A stretch of 64,000 nt of DNA from CAXBBB01 sp963815505. GTDB lineage: Bacteria > Bacteroidota > Rhodothermia > Rhodothermales > BA12. The translations under genes were made by a program, and so were the position numbers. The DNA lies in assembly GCA_963815505.1 (NCBI GenBank), contig CAWFGU010000021.1, forward strand, positions 1-64,000. Reading direction: 5' to 3'. Shown piece by piece: positions 17,573-26,678 of this stretch (position 1 is its first letter; each line of letters opens with the position of its first letter). The notes under the pieces are model-generated. The model ran no database searches, was not told the origin of the DNA, and worked only from the letters and a program-made list of their open reading frames with translations.

Positions 17573-18877
17573 GTGGACTACCGCTTTCGCATCGCCCGCC
17601 GCTACCTGTTCAGCCGCAGGCGCGCCAGCGTGATCACCGTGATCACGGCTCTGTCGACGGTTGGCGTGGCCATCGGTGTGGCCGCGCTGATCGTGGTACT
17701 GTCGGTAATGAACGGCTTTTACGGCTTCGCGCGCGACCTGCTCGTCTCGCTGGATCCACACGTACGCATTACGTCTGCCGGTGGCATGCCGCAACCGCGC
17801 GCAGATTCGGTCCTGACGCTCGTCTCGGGCGTGGACGGCGTCGTCGTGGCGGCGACGTATGCCGAGGGTAAAGCGCTCGTCGTGCCCGACGGGCCGCTTG
17901 CCTCGACGCAGTCGACCAACAAAATCGTTGTCGTGCGCGGTGTCGATTCGAGCGCGTTCGAGGCCGACCCCAAAGCATCGGGCGCGTCGCCCCAATCGCC
18001 GCCGGGCGACGGGAAGTTGGCACGTCAGCCGGGCGCCTTACCGGGCGTGTCTATCGGAGGGAGCCTGTCGAGCCGGTTGGGGCTGGTTCCAGGCGTCGGT
18101 CCCTACAACGGAAGCACGCTGGGGTTGCTGTCGGCTCCTGCCATCGAGCGTGCGATCACGTCGCCCTTCGCGCCGCCCGGACTGGTCCGCTTCGAAGTCC
18201 GCGACGTGTTCGACATGGATCCCGCCTACGACGAAAGCCACGTGTTCGTCGATCTGGCCGAGGCTCAGCGCCTGTTCCGTATGGACGGCGAGGTGACCGG
18301 CGTCGAGTTGCGGCTAGCCGATCTGGAAGAAGCGCAGGCTGTCGCTGCCGTCGTGGGAGCGCGGCTGGCCGAGACGTTCCAAGACGACGAGTCATTTGTC
18401 GTCGAGACGTGGTACGACCTCAACCGCGCGTTCTACGACGTGATGGCACTCGAAAAGTGGGGCGCGGGCGCCATTCTATCGCTGATCGTGATCGTGTCGG
18501 CCTTCAACATCGTCGGCTCGCTGATGATGATCGTGATCGAGAAGCGCCGAGACGTGGGCGTGCTGGCGGCGATGGGCGTGCCGCGTTCGGGCATCCGGCA
18601 CCTTTTCCTGCTAGAAGGCGCGCTGATCGGCCTAATCGGCGCGGGCGGCGGGCTGGTGCTCGGGCTTGGACTGGCGCTGGCCCAGGCGAAGTGGGGCTGG
18701 GCGAAGCTGCAGGGCAGCGGCGGCGCGTTCCTCCTCGACGCGTACCCCGTCGATGTGCAGGCGGGCGACGTAGTCGTGATCGCGGTCGGCGCATTGGCGC
18801 TGTGCCTGGTTGCAGCGCTCTATCCGGCGCGGCGGGCGGCGGCGCTCTCCCCTGCCGAAGCGGTGAGCCTGGCATAG
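17573..18877 (+). CDS. FtsX/LolC-type ABC transporter permease
   Basis: 434 aa. The start is GTG (VDYRFRIARRYLFSRRRAS). One N-terminal transmembrane helix (~22-48, 'GVAIGVAALIVVLSVMNGF') is followed by a large periplasmic MacB-PCD-like domain (~50-290). Three C-terminal helices follow (~300-330 'ILSLIVIVSAFNIVGSLMMI', ~345-375 and ~395-425), the LolC/LolE/MacB topology. 'MMIVIEKRRDVGVLAAMGVP' is the cytoplasmic coupling helix region of FtsX permeases. In the family, these mobilise lipoproteins or other envelope substrates with a LolD-like ATPase, which is not in this window. Confidence 0.88.
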   Translation: MDYRFRIARRYLFSRRRASVITVITALSTVGVAIGVAALIVVLSVMNGFYGFARDLLVSLDPHVRITSAGGMPQPRADSVLTLVSGVDGVVVAATYAEGKALVVPDGPLASTQSTNKIVVVRGVDSSAFEADPKASGASPQSPPGDGKLARQPGALPGVSIGGSLSSRLGLVPGVGPYNGSTLGLLSAPAIERAITSPFAPPGLVRFEVRDVFDMDPAYDESHVFVDLAEAQRLFRMDGEVTGVELRLADLEEAQAVAAVVGARLAETFQDDESFVVETWYDLNRAFYDVMALEKWGAGAILSLIVIVSAFNIVGSLMMIVIEKRRDVGVLAAMGVPRSGIRHLFLLEGALIGLIGAGGGLVLGLGLALAQAKWGWAKLQGSGGAFLLDAYPVDVQAGDVVVIAVGALALCLVAALYPARRAAALSPAEAVSLA

Positions 18878-19064
18878 TTCGATCGACTGTCGTCCTCGTG
18901 GACGCGCCCGGCCTGCTTGGGAGACCTTCCCGACGAAATCAACAAGCACAGACAGGGCAAAACGGGAAGTCTTTCACGGTTTATTCCCCCGACGACGGCG
19001 ATGAGACTTGGAGGCGTCACCAATAGAGCGTAGCTTTTCAGGCTCAAATGCAGAGACTTGCTAG

Positions 19065-19084
19065 GGGCCGCCGATGCGCGGCCC
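19065..19084 (+). promoter_or_regulatory. Hairpin in the rpmB leader
   Basis: A GC-rich inverted repeat (GGGCCGC / GCGGCCC, 6-nt loop) lies 65 bp upstream of the rpmB start and is followed by TTCGTAT. It may be part of an autoregulatory leader or an attenuator. There is no direct proof, and the remainder of the 271-bp spacer (18878-19148) shows no gene. Confidence 0.3.
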
Positions 19085-19148
19085 TTCGTATCTCCGCCCT
19101 CTCGACTTTCATTCCGCGGCGATTCGGTCGCCCCTTTCTCTCGACGCC

Positions 19149-19388
19149 ATGCCCCGCAAGGATCAGCTCACCGGCAAAGGACCCGTCTCGGGCAACCACG
19201 TCTCGCACGCGCACAACAAATCCAAGCGCACGTTTGCGGTGAACCTGCAGAAGAAGCGGTTCTACATCCCCGAGGAAGACCGGTGGATCACCCTGCGCGT
19301 CTCGGCGACGACGATCAAGACGATCAACAGCAAAGGCATCTCGCATGTCCTGCGCCAGGCGCGCAAGAAAGGCGTAACCGTCGCCTGA
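19149..19388 (+). CDS. rpmB: 50S ribosomal protein L28
   Basis: 79 aa. I start at the ATG of 'MPRKDQLTGKGPVSGNHVSH', the conserved L28 N-terminus; the open frame extends upstream only by non-conserved sequence. 'KSKRTFAVNLQKKRFYIPEE' and 'LRVSATTIKTINSKGI' are L28 hallmarks. It is part of the large subunit. It heads the cluster rpmB-rpmG-DUF4295, conserved in Bacteroidota, with 57 bp to rpmG. The N-terminal zinc-binding Cys pairs found in some L28 are absent. Confidence 0.97.
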   Translation: MPRKDQLTGKGPVSGNHVSHAHNKSKRTFAVNLQKKRFYIPEEDRWITLRVSATTIKTINSKGISHVLRQARKKGVTVA

Positions 19389-19445
19389 AGCCGTTTGTCG
19401 CAATTCCGGGCCTGATCGCCCATACCTTTTCTCTACTACGATCCG

Positions 19446-19616
19446 ATGGCCAAGTCCAAAGACGTTCGCCTGAACATCATCCTCGAATGCACCGAGGCGC
19501 CGGGCACGTCGCGCTACGCGACCACCAAGAACCGCCGCAACACCACCGGACGGCTCGAACTCAGGAAGTACAACGCCAAGCTGCGTAAGCATACGCTCCA
19601 CAAGGAGATCAAGTAA
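19446..19616 (+). CDS. rpmG: 50S ribosomal protein L33
   Basis: 56 aa: 'MAKSKDVRLNIILECTEAP', 'TTKNRRNTTGRLELRKYN' and 'LRKHTLHKEIK'. This is the standard L33 sequence and length. It has lost the paired zinc-binding Cys motifs of the C+ paralogue; a single Cys remains. It is the second gene of the ribosomal trio, between L28 and DUF4295. Confidence 0.97.
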   Translation: MAKSKDVRLNIILECTEAPGTSRYATTKNRRNTTGRLELRKYNAKLRKHTLHKEIK

Positions 19617-19684
19617 GCGCGTCGCGCGTTCGCCCTGTTCCAACCACCTGATCCCGCTCGCCGGGACTCAATCCCCTACCCGAA

Positions 19685-19852
19685 ATGGCAAAGGTTAACA
19701 AAAACCAGCGGACCGACCGCGGTAAGAACCGTCAGGAAAACAAGATGGCGAAGATCGTCGTCGCCGAGAAGAAGGAGAACGGTCAGTATCGTTTCCGCCA
19801 GAAAATGGTCAACGTGGACAACGTCCAGGCCGAGCTCAAAGCCGCTAAGTAA
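19685..19852 (+). CDS. DUF4295 small basic protein
   Basis: 55 aa, Lys/Asn-rich: 'MAKVNKNQRTDRGKNRQENK', ending 'NVQAELKAAK'. This short family is found directly after rpmB-rpmG in Bacteroidota and relatives, and is suspected to be ribosome-associated. Its function is not established. Both position and sequence support the call. The usual ftsY neighbour does not follow; tRNA-Pro does. Confidence 0.9.
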   Translation: MAKVNKNQRTDRGKNRQENKMAKIVVAEKKENGQYRFRQKMVNVDNVQAELKAAK

Positions 19853-19915
19853 GTAGCGGCACACTCTGCTCTCGTTCCCACCTCCCAGGCGGATTAGGAA
19901 CGAGTCGGAGACTTT

Positions 19916-19989
19916 CGGGGAGTGGCGCAGCCCGGTAGCGCATCTGCTTTGGGAGCAGAGGGTCGTCGGTTCAAATCCGGCCTCCCCGA
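19916..19989 (+). tRNA. tRNA-Pro(TGG)
   Basis: 74 nt. The acceptor stem CGGGGAG/CTCCCCG pairs fully. The D-arm includes 'GCGCAGCCCGGTAGCGC'. The anticodon stem TCTGC/GCAGA encloses the loop TTTGGGA, giving anticodon TGG (Pro). The T-arm has the GGTTCAAATCC loop. The discriminator base is A, followed by CCCA, so CCA is not encoded exactly. It lies 63 bp after the DUF4295 gene on the same strand. Confidence 0.97.
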
Positions 19990-20014
19990 CCCAGTCCGAC
20001 AGGACATCCCAACT

Positions 20015-20054
20015 CGAAGCCGCCCTTCCGTTTGGAAGAGCGGCTTCGCTGTTT
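20015..20054 (+). terminator. Rho-independent terminator after tRNA-Pro
   Basis: Stem CGAAGCCGC/GCGGCTTCG extended by CTTCC/GGAAG with one mismatch and a GTTT loop, followed by CTGTTTT. It ends the rpmB-to-tRNA unit. The inverted repeat could also serve the convergent M28 peptidase gene. Confidence 0.8.
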
Positions 20055-20136
20055 TACAGCGCGGCGACTGGACGGGCGGAACGTGTCGCCCTTCGACTTG
20101 CGGATTCGAGGTGCGACAGACCTGACTCACAACTGC

Positions 20137-21639
20137 CTACTCCTGCGGATACGCCTCGCCGTAGAGGGCGCGAGCGGCAGCTTCGTAGGTATCGCCAGTA
20201 GTCCAGACGGGACGCTGATCGGCGTCGGCAATGAGGCGGGCGGCGTGAGCGTAGGCCTGGACGAAGCGGTGGAGATAGCCGAAGTCGAAATCTTCGTCGG
20301 CTTGGTCGGCGGCGCGGTGGTAGTAGTTAGCGACGCCGGGCAGACTGAACGAGGTGAATCCGGGGCTAAACGTAGGTGCCGGAATGCCGTTGCGGGCGAG
20401 CGACACGTTATCCGATCGGTCGAAAAGGCCTTGCTCGGGACTGGGGTCGTCGAGGACAGCCAGGCCATAGCGTGCGGCTCCTCGGGCGATCATCGCGTCG
20501 GCGGTCGTGCGGCCTTTGCCGATGAGAGTGATCGCCGTCGTATCGGTGTAGCCTCCGCCGTCGATGTTGAGGTTGTAGACGATCTGGTCGAGTGGGACAG
20601 CCGAATGATCGGCGAAGTAGGCGCTACCGATAAGGCCGATCTCTTCGGCGGTGTAGGCGACGAGCAAGACAGACCGACGAGGCGGATCTTGCGCGAGCGC
20701 GTCGGCGGCGGCGAGCAGGGCCGTCGTGCCCATCCCGTTGTCGCGGGCGCCGTTAAAGATCGAATCGGCGGCCGTGGCTCCTGCTCCCGCGTTCATGCCC
20801 GCGCCCAAGTGGTCGAAGTGGGCAGTCAGCGCCACGTACTCTTCGCGCAACTCGGGGTCGCTGCCTGGCACGACGGCGACGACGTTGCTACTCGACGGAG
20901 CGTCGGTCATCGACATGCCGGGCGTGACGATCGACGCTCGGGCGCCGCTTCGCAGGGCGTCTACGGCGTCGCTTTCCGTCACCCAGGCGTGCGGAAACGT
21001 CAGGTCGTTGGCGTCCGGCATGATCTGGGTGCGCGGTCCGGCGAGAAAGCCGCGCACGCGGTCCCACGGCACGCCCGAGCCATAGACTTCGACCAAGGCG
21101 ATGGCGCCCGAACGCAGCGCCAACTCGCGCTTGGCCTCAACCACGCCCAGTGCCGCGCCGACGCCCTGCCCGTCCGGCGTCCCAATCGCAGCGACGGCGA
21201 TTTTGCCGCTCGCATCGGCGTAATCGCTCGCGTCCATCCCGAAGCCGACGAAGACTGATTCGCCCTCGAACGTCCCCGCACGGCCAGATACCATCACCAG
21301 TTCGCTCTGAGCTACAGCGTTTCCATCGACTGTGAGCGTGGCGTCATCCGGCGAGCCGAGTTCGACGAAGAGGATCGTCTGCAGGTAGCCGCTCATGCTT
21401 GACGCGGGTACCGCACCGGCATCGCGAAAGCGCCGGGCGATGTAGGCGGCGGCGCTGTCGTTGCCCGGGGTGCCCGTTCCCCGCCCCATCAGCGCGTCCG
21501 AGGTGAGGTAGCGGATGTCGGCGGATGATTGGGCCTGGGTCAGACGATCTTCGGGCGGCCCGGCGGACGCGTCGTCGGCTCTGGGGCCGGAGCAAGCGGT
21601 GAGCGTGAAAACTAAGACGAAGAGACAGCGCACGAGCAC
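20137..21639 (-). CDS. M28-family metallopeptidase, lipoprotein
   Basis: 500 aa. I place the start at the GTG at 21639 (VLVRCLFVLVFTLTAC), which opens directly on a lipoprotein signal with lipobox LTAC. Longer frames would begin inside the terminator of the upstream gene. A PA-like domain spans ~100-245. The zinc aminopeptidase follows with 'ALTAHFDHLGAG' (metal His), 'FNGARDNGMGTTALL' (bridging Asp), 'AYTAEEIGLIGS' (catalytic Glu pair), 'YNLNIDGGGY' (Asp) and the final His in 'NYYHRAADQAD'. It is a co-catalytic two-zinc exopeptidase acting in the periplasm or at the surface. Length and domain order are usual. Confidence 0.92.
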   Translation of the reverse strand: MLVRCLFVLVFTLTACSGPRADDASAGPPEDRLTQAQSSADIRYLTSDALMGRGTGTPGNDSAAAYIARRFRDAGAVPASSMSGYLQTILFVELGSPDDATLTVDGNAVAQSELVMVSGRAGTFEGESVFVGFGMDASDYADASGKIAVAAIGTPDGQGVGAALGVVEAKRELALRSGAIALVEVYGSGVPWDRVRGFLAGPRTQIMPDANDLTFPHAWVTESDAVDALRSGARASIVTPGMSMTDAPSSSNVVAVVPGSDPELREEYVALTAHFDHLGAGMNAGAGATAADSIFNGARDNGMGTTALLAAADALAQDPPRRSVLLVAYTAEEIGLIGSAYFADHSAVPLDQIVYNLNIDGGGYTDTTAITLIGKGRTTADAMIARGAARYGLAVLDDPSPEQGLFDRSDNVSLARNGIPAPTFSPGFTSFSLPGVANYYHRAADQADEDFDFGYLHRFVQAYAHAARLIADADQRPVWTTGDTYEAAARALYGEAYPQE

Positions 21640-21669
21640 GTGGGATGGATGAACAGGCAAGGTAGTATA

Positions 21670-21712
21670 GAAAAAGCCGAGCCGGTCACCGGGACCGACT
21701 CGGCTTCGAGTT
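21670..21712 (-). terminator. Rho-independent terminator of the VIT/T9SS gene
   Basis: Long inverted repeat AAGCCGAG-C-CGGTC / GACCG-A-CTCGGCTT with a 5-nt loop. On the minus strand it is followed by a run of T (TTTTTC). It sits about 20 bp after the stop of the 711-aa gene and just before the M28 peptidase, separating the two transcription units. Confidence 0.85.
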
Positions 21713-21732
21713 GCCAGGAGCACGCTATGTCG

Positions 21733-23868
21733 TCAGATCGCCTTGACCAGCGACAGCGTGTGACGGCCACTCGGCGTCGTGACGACCAGCAGATACGCGC
21801 CCGAGGCAACCGAACGACCAACCTCGTCGCGACCATCCCACTCGATCGTCGTGTCGTACAAGGTGCCCGGAGGCAGATCCAACACGCGCACGCGGCGGCC
21901 CATCAGGTCGTAGACGACCGCTTCGACGAGCGACGCGTCGACGGGTTGGCCGAGGCGAAGCGAGATCGAGACCGTCGTGCGGAACGGGTTCGGGAAGGCG
22001 TGCAGTGCGGCATCGCTCGACTCAGCAGGATCTTCTATGCCCACAGCCGTCGTCTCGTCGACGCAGGCCATGCAGACTACGCCGCCTTGTGCCGGTTCGA
22101 GGGCGAGAAATGCCGAGTAGAGCGAAAGGACGCGCTGATCGAGACTGAAGCTGAGTATCTCGTTGATCTTGTCGTTGGACTGCGCTCCTCCTTCAAGCGC
22201 GCGGATCTGATAGCCGGTCCACATGGCGGCGAGCGTGCTGTCAGAACCTGTGGCTTCGGACGCGGCGACCGAATACCGCTGAGAGAACGGCTGCGCTTGA
22301 TACAAGCCCGAAAGCTCGGTGACGAAGGGGAAGTCGCCGAAGTAGCGACCGATCTGGAGGATGGGTCGGTCGGCTGAGATAGCCTCGGCGCCCTGCTCAA
22401 CCCCGTAGCGACCGTACGTAAATCCGTTTTCGAGCGTAGTGTAGAGGTCGAACGCCGAAACGAACCCGCTCAGCGCGTCGATACCCGCCGTCAGCCCGTC
22501 GGCAAACGACGTGTTGCTCGTGCGCGTCGCGGTGTAGGTGCCGCCCGACAGCTTGGTCAGGTTGAGGAAGAGGTAGCTGTTGGCGACGAATGTCTGGCCG
22601 CCGAACTGGTAACTCGTCAGATTGCGGTCGGCGAAATCGACGGCGTGGATGGGCGGAAGCGCCGCGTTGGCGCGCAGATCGTCGATGATCTGGTTGGCGA
22701 CGTTGGAATTGCCGAACTGGTCCGAACTCGACAGCACGAGCAAGCTCCCGGACCCGCGCGACGTAACAAACGACGTGCTCTGAGCCAGCAGCGCGGGCAG
22801 GCTGCTGTAGGTGCCGATGCGGTCCGCCGTCATCGCGTCGAACGTAGCGTTGACGGTCTGCGCGTCGGCCGGGAGCCAGGTATCCGAGATGCGCTCGACG
22901 CTCAAGCGCGACGTAAACACGTTGAACGAGTCCGCCGCCGAAAACGTCGACAAGATCTGGCTGCGCAGAGCATCGAGAATCTGCTGCCGGTTGACGTTGG
23001 TGCGCGTAGCGTCGTAGTCGATGGCAAACGCCACCTTGCGCGAGCCCGTGACGCTGAGCGCCTGAGACGGCAGCAACGCCATCTGGTACCAGCCGCCGCC
23101 TCCCTCGCTCGTCTTGCTGACGAACAGCCCGTTCGTGAGCGGCGCGTCGACGGCGAACGTGAGGCCGCCGCCCAGCAGCGATCCCGGCACGTTGACGTAG
23201 TCGTAGGTCCCAAACTCGGCGTTGGTTGTCGTGCGGAACGCGGTACCTGGCGCCTCAACCAGTTGGGGGTTTTGTCCCAGCCGACCCTTCCACGTCAGGA
23301 TGGGCAACCGGTCCAGCGCGCGGCTCGATGACCGGAGCATATTGGTCGGAATCGGCGCCGTGACGGTGCGCTCGGTCCACGTGGCAGGCATGAGGAAGGT
23401 TAGCTTCACCTTGCGAGATTCCGAGCCGAGCATCGGAAAGATCCGCAGTTCGTAGCGCCCTTGCCCTCGCTTGAACAAGATCGACGGGTCGCGCCGCTGC
23501 CCGACGATGTCTTCATAGATCGTCGACGCGCTCCACTTGTCTAGGATGTCGGCGCGGATGATTTCGTCCTCGACCCAGAGCCACGAATCGGTCACGACGG
23601 CTTCCTCGGGCAGCGTGAAGAAGTACTCGACTTCGAGCTGGCGCGTGCTGTCCGACGCGTACCGCGATCCCTGCGCCGAAAACGTCAGGTAGAGGCCGTA
23701 CTCCATGAACAATCCCTTCGGCCTGACCGACAATACGGCCTCCTCGATCGTGCCCGGGTCGCGTATGCCGTTGCGGTTGGGATCGAGCACCCGCAGGTAG
23801 TCTTGGGCGATGGCGGGCTGAACGGCGAGCGCGAGCAGGAACAGCGAGAGGAGACGGAGAGCCGACAT
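21733..23868 (-). CDS. VIT/VWA-domain protein with T9SS C-terminal sorting domain
   Basis: 711 aa. Signal peptide MSALRLLSLFLLALAV...AIAQ. Residues ~35-150 form a VIT domain ('EVEYFFTLPEEAVVTDSWLW', 'WSASTIYEDIVGQRRDPSIL', 'RYELRIFPMLGSESRKVKL'). A VWA-like domain at ~285-420 follows, but its MIDAS is degenerate ('FAIDYDAT' in place of DxSxS). The C-terminal ~85 residues are a Por/FlgD-like sorting domain: 'HAFPNPFRTTVSISLRLG', 'VYDLMGRRVRVL', 'GRSVASGAYLLVV' and the final 'HTLSLVKAI'. It should cross the outer membrane by the type IX system. Function unknown; VIT/VWA proteins commonly mediate protein-protein contacts. Confidence 0.88.
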   Translation of the reverse strand: MSALRLLSLFLLALAVQPAIAQDYLRVLDPNRNGIRDPGTIEEAVLSVRPKGLFMEYGLYLTFSAQGSRYASDSTRQLEVEYFFTLPEEAVVTDSWLWVEDEIIRADILDKWSASTIYEDIVGQRRDPSILFKRGQGRYELRIFPMLGSESRKVKLTFLMPATWTERTVTAPIPTNMLRSSSRALDRLPILTWKGRLGQNPQLVEAPGTAFRTTTNAEFGTYDYVNVPGSLLGGGLTFAVDAPLTNGLFVSKTSEGGGGWYQMALLPSQALSVTGSRKVAFAIDYDATRTNVNRQQILDALRSQILSTFSAADSFNVFTSRLSVERISDTWLPADAQTVNATFDAMTADRIGTYSSLPALLAQSTSFVTSRGSGSLLVLSSSDQFGNSNVANQIIDDLRANAALPPIHAVDFADRNLTSYQFGGQTFVANSYLFLNLTKLSGGTYTATRTSNTSFADGLTAGIDALSGFVSAFDLYTTLENGFTYGRYGVEQGAEAISADRPILQIGRYFGDFPFVTELSGLYQAQPFSQRYSVAASEATGSDSTLAAMWTGYQIRALEGGAQSNDKINEILSFSLDQRVLSLYSAFLALEPAQGGVVCMACVDETTAVGIEDPAESSDAALHAFPNPFRTTVSISLRLGQPVDASLVEAVVYDLMGRRVRVLDLPPGTLYDTTIEWDGRDEVGRSVASGAYLLVVTTPSGRHTLSLVKAI

Positions 23869-23936
23869 GAATCAAGGGGCTAGAGCGAATACACCCGAAA
23901 GTACGGTGTCCATTCGAATCCTCGTTAGCCCCTACG

Positions 23937-25484
23937 TTATGCCCTGACCATCGCCGCGTCTGCTTTGGACTGCTGTTTCCCAGCGTCCTCGCTTGGCCCG
24001 GCGATTGGCAGCGTCAGCGTGAACGTGGCTCCTCTGCCGAGGATACTCTCGACTCTGACGCTTCCGCCGTGCAGCCGGGCGATGCGCTGAACGATGGCGA
24101 GGCCCAAACCTGCCCCTCCGCCGCTCTCGCCCGACCGACTCGGATCGGCTCGAACGAAGCGCTCGAACACGCGAGGCAGCACGTGGGACGCGATCCCCTC
24201 GCCGGTATCGCGGACCGAAACGTCTACCGTCTGCCCGTCGGCGCGCGCTACTTCCACATCGACCGTGCCACCGGACGGAGTGTGACGCACGGCGTTGTCC
24301 ATAAGATTGGCGAGGGCGCGCTCGACCAGGGCCGCGTCGAGGCGTACGAGGGGAAGCCCCGACTCGGACCGTGCGCGCAGCGTCACGCCTCGGTTTTGGG
24401 CTTGCACCTGCAACTCGGCGGCCACATCGTGTGCCAGTTCGGGCAGCGCAGAAGGCTCGAGCGACGGCTGGATTTCGGCGGCGTCGAAGCGGGCCAGATC
24501 GAACAGGTCGGACACCAGCCGCGAGAGCCGATCCGAACTGCGGAGCGCCTGCCGAACGTAGTTGGCGCGGTCGTCCGAGTCGATACGGTCGGCCATCACG
24601 TCGAGCGTTTCCAGATAGCCCCGCAGCGCGGCGAGCGGACTGCGCAAGTCGTGGCTCACGTTGGCGACGAGTTCGCGGCGCAGCGCGTCGTTGCGCCGCA
24701 GCGATTCGACCTGCGTCTGAATGCGCTCGGCCAGCGCATTGAACCCGCCTGACAGCCCGGCTACTTCGTCGTGCCCGTCGATAACCGCCCGCGCGTCCAT
24801 CTGCCCTCTCTCGAACAGGGCGACCGTCTCTCTCAGCCGCGACACGCGACGCGTGATCCGACCGAAGAGGAAGACGCCTGCGATGGCCGTCAGAACGAGC
24901 GCGAGTGCCAGGCCCTGCCACACGGCGTGCGCCATCACGTCGGACCGGATGACCCCAGCTACGGCATCGTAGCGCTCGTTTTGCAGGATGAGGTAGAGGT
25001 AACACCCCTCCTCGCCCATGATTCGAATCGGCGCGACGCTGAACGGGCGCACGACGTTCACGCGCGCCGGATCGACGCCTCGGATTGGCAACTCGGCTCC
25101 GGCGAGAAACGCGTCGAGCGGACCAGGCGGGATCATGCTCATCAGCGGACGGCTGCGCGAATCGGTAAACCACTCCTTGATCATGCCAGTGCTGCCGAGC
25201 AAGTACACGTCGATGCGGCGATTGTCCATCGTCAGCCGGTCGATGATCGACTGGATCGCCACCGAGTCGATGTCCGTTTCGAGGTGAGGTTGGAAGCGAG
25301 GCGCCAGGAACGCAGCCAGATCGCGGTTGAGCGCTTGGTCGGCGGCTTCGGATGCGCGGTCGAACGCGCGCGGCAGCGTCAGCACGAGCGACACGCCCAG
25401 CACGACGAGCAGCAACAGAAACACCGCCGCGACACGCGTCGACAGCCGCCGCGTGAACGGAATGTGCGAGGTAGAATCAGGCAT
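23937..25484 (-). CDS. Sensor histidine kinase (two-component system)
   Basis: 515 aa. The ATG at 25484 (MPDSTSHIPFTRRLSTRV) overlaps the end of the response-regulator gene by 8 bp and precedes the first transmembrane helix (~17-36). The periplasmic sensor domain spans ~40-175, the second helix ~178-200, and HAMP ~200-250. The phosphoacceptor His is at ~278 in 'VANVSHDLRSPLAALRGYLE', followed by HATPase motifs 'ALANLMDNAVRHTPSGG', 'DTGEGI' and 'GAGLGLAIVQRIARLHGG'. It phosphorylates the upstream OmpR-type regulator. The signal is unknown; the periplasmic domain is not one I recognise. Confidence 0.93.
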   Translation of the reverse strand: MPDSTSHIPFTRRLSTRVAAVFLLLLVVLGVSLVLTLPRAFDRASEAADQALNRDLAAFLAPRFQPHLETDIDSVAIQSIIDRLTMDNRRIDVYLLGSTGMIKEWFTDSRSRPLMSMIPPGPLDAFLAGAELPIRGVDPARVNVVRPFSVAPIRIMGEEGCYLYLILQNERYDAVAGVIRSDVMAHAVWQGLALALVLTAIAGVFLFGRITRRVSRLRETVALFERGQMDARAVIDGHDEVAGLSGGFNALAERIQTQVESLRRNDALRRELVANVSHDLRSPLAALRGYLETLDVMADRIDSDDRANYVRQALRSSDRLSRLVSDLFDLARFDAAEIQPSLEPSALPELAHDVAAELQVQAQNRGVTLRARSESGLPLVRLDAALVERALANLMDNAVRHTPSGGTVDVEVARADGQTVDVSVRDTGEGIASHVLPRVFERFVRADPSRSGESGGGAGLGLAIVQRIARLHGGSVRVESILGRGATFTLTLPIAGPSEDAGKQQSKADAAMVRA

Positions 25485-26238
25485 CGCTTCCAGGTTGTGC
25501 CGTCGGCGCCTCACCGACGTGTCCCTGCGCCGAGCCAAAGCGGTAGCCGATGCCCCACACGGTCTGGACGAACGTCGGATCTGCGGGGTCCGGCTCAATC
25601 TTGCCCCTGAGCCGGTTGATGTGCGTGTTGACCGTGTGCGCATACCCCGCATACTGGTAGCCCCAGACCTGGTCGAGCAACTCCTGACGCGTGAACGTCT
25701 TACCCGGCTGACGCGCGAATAGGGTCAAGAGCTGCAACTCCTTGGCCGTCAACTCGGCCGGTACGCCCTCGATCTCCACCTGCCGCATCGCCGGTCGTAC
25801 GACGAGCGCGCCGAACGTCAGCACCTCGTCGGCCGGATCCTCGGGATGCTCAAGTTGGACGCGCCGCAGCAGCGCCCGCACCCGAGCCACGACCTCACGC
25901 ACGGAGAACGGCTTGGCGACGTAATCGTCCGCCCCCGTCTCCAACCCGTGAATCCGATCCGCCTCAGACCCGCGCGCCGTCAGCATGAGAATCGGCAGCG
26001 TCCGCCCCGACGTCCGTAACCGCTCGCACACCTCGATCCCGCTCATCCCCGGCATCATCCAGTCGAGCACCAGCAAGTCAAACTCACCTGAGAGCGCATG
26101 TTGCAACGCCAGCGCCCCGTCAGCCGCCGTCGTCACCGACATTCCAGCGTCAGAGAGATGGAGATTGAGCAGCGCCGAAAGGTCCGCATCGTCCTCGGCG
26201 ACGAGGATGCGCGCGGGTTGGAAAGAGGCGTCGGACAT
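25477..26238 (-). CDS. OmpR/PhoB-family response regulator
   Basis: 253 aa. The receiver domain (~10-125) has the acidic pocket 'VAEDDADL', the phosphoacceptor in 'LLVLDWMMPGMSG', and the switch residues in 'LTARGSEADR' and 'DDYVAKPF'. The winged-helix DNA-binding domain (~145-238) has 'LTAKELQLLTLFARQPGK', 'ELLDQVWGY' and 'VWGIGYRF'. It is the transcriptional output of the adjacent kinase and its translation is coupled to it. Target genes unknown; the divergent Mur-ligase gene is a possible one. Confidence 0.95.
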   Translation of the reverse strand: MSDASFQPARILVAEDDADLSALLNLHLSDAGMSVTTAADGALALQHALSGEFDLLVLDWMMPGMSGIEVCERLRTSGRTLPILMLTARGSEADRIHGLETGADDYVAKPFSVREVVARVRALLRRVQLEHPEDPADEVLTFGALVVRPAMRQVEIEGVPAELTAKELQLLTLFARQPGKTFTRQELLDQVWGYQYAGYAHTVNTHINRLRGKIEPDPADPTFVQTVWGIGYRFGSAQGHVGEAPTAQPGSDA

Positions 26239-26678
26239 GGAGTAGGAGTGGATAGCAATCAGAGCAGAAGCGAAGTCCGGCCTGAAACGGATCGGCGATC
26301 GGATGCAGGGTGTGGAGCTATCGCGAGGGCGGATCTGGGATCCATCCTCGCTTAGTGGTCGAAGCGCAGCGCCCGCCCTAGACGAAGCCGGGAGCGGATC
26401 AGGACAAAGAGACGACGCACGTCAGTCCACCAAAGTAGCCCGAACGGACGCAACCGAGCGTTCCGCAATTCTAACAGAGCGCTTTGAGAGCGCGTCGCAG
26501 ATGGTTCAGGCTGCCACGTCCCCCGATCCCGATCAAGCCGAGGACAGACCGATACGCTCCTCGCGCCGACGGCTTGTGGCGGTGTTGACGAGAACGCTCC
26601 CCCGTTCGCAAACAACGTCGTCGCCGTTCCCAGGCTACATCGTCAGTAGCTTCGGGCATCACGCCTCAGCCCCATCCG
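26239..26678. other. Divergent intergenic region (440 bp)
   Basis: Lies between the response regulator (minus) and the Mur-ligase gene (plus). I found no convincing gene, RNA or terminator. Small open frames present here have no recognisable content. It must contain promoters for both directions, but I cannot pinpoint them. Confidence 0.4.
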
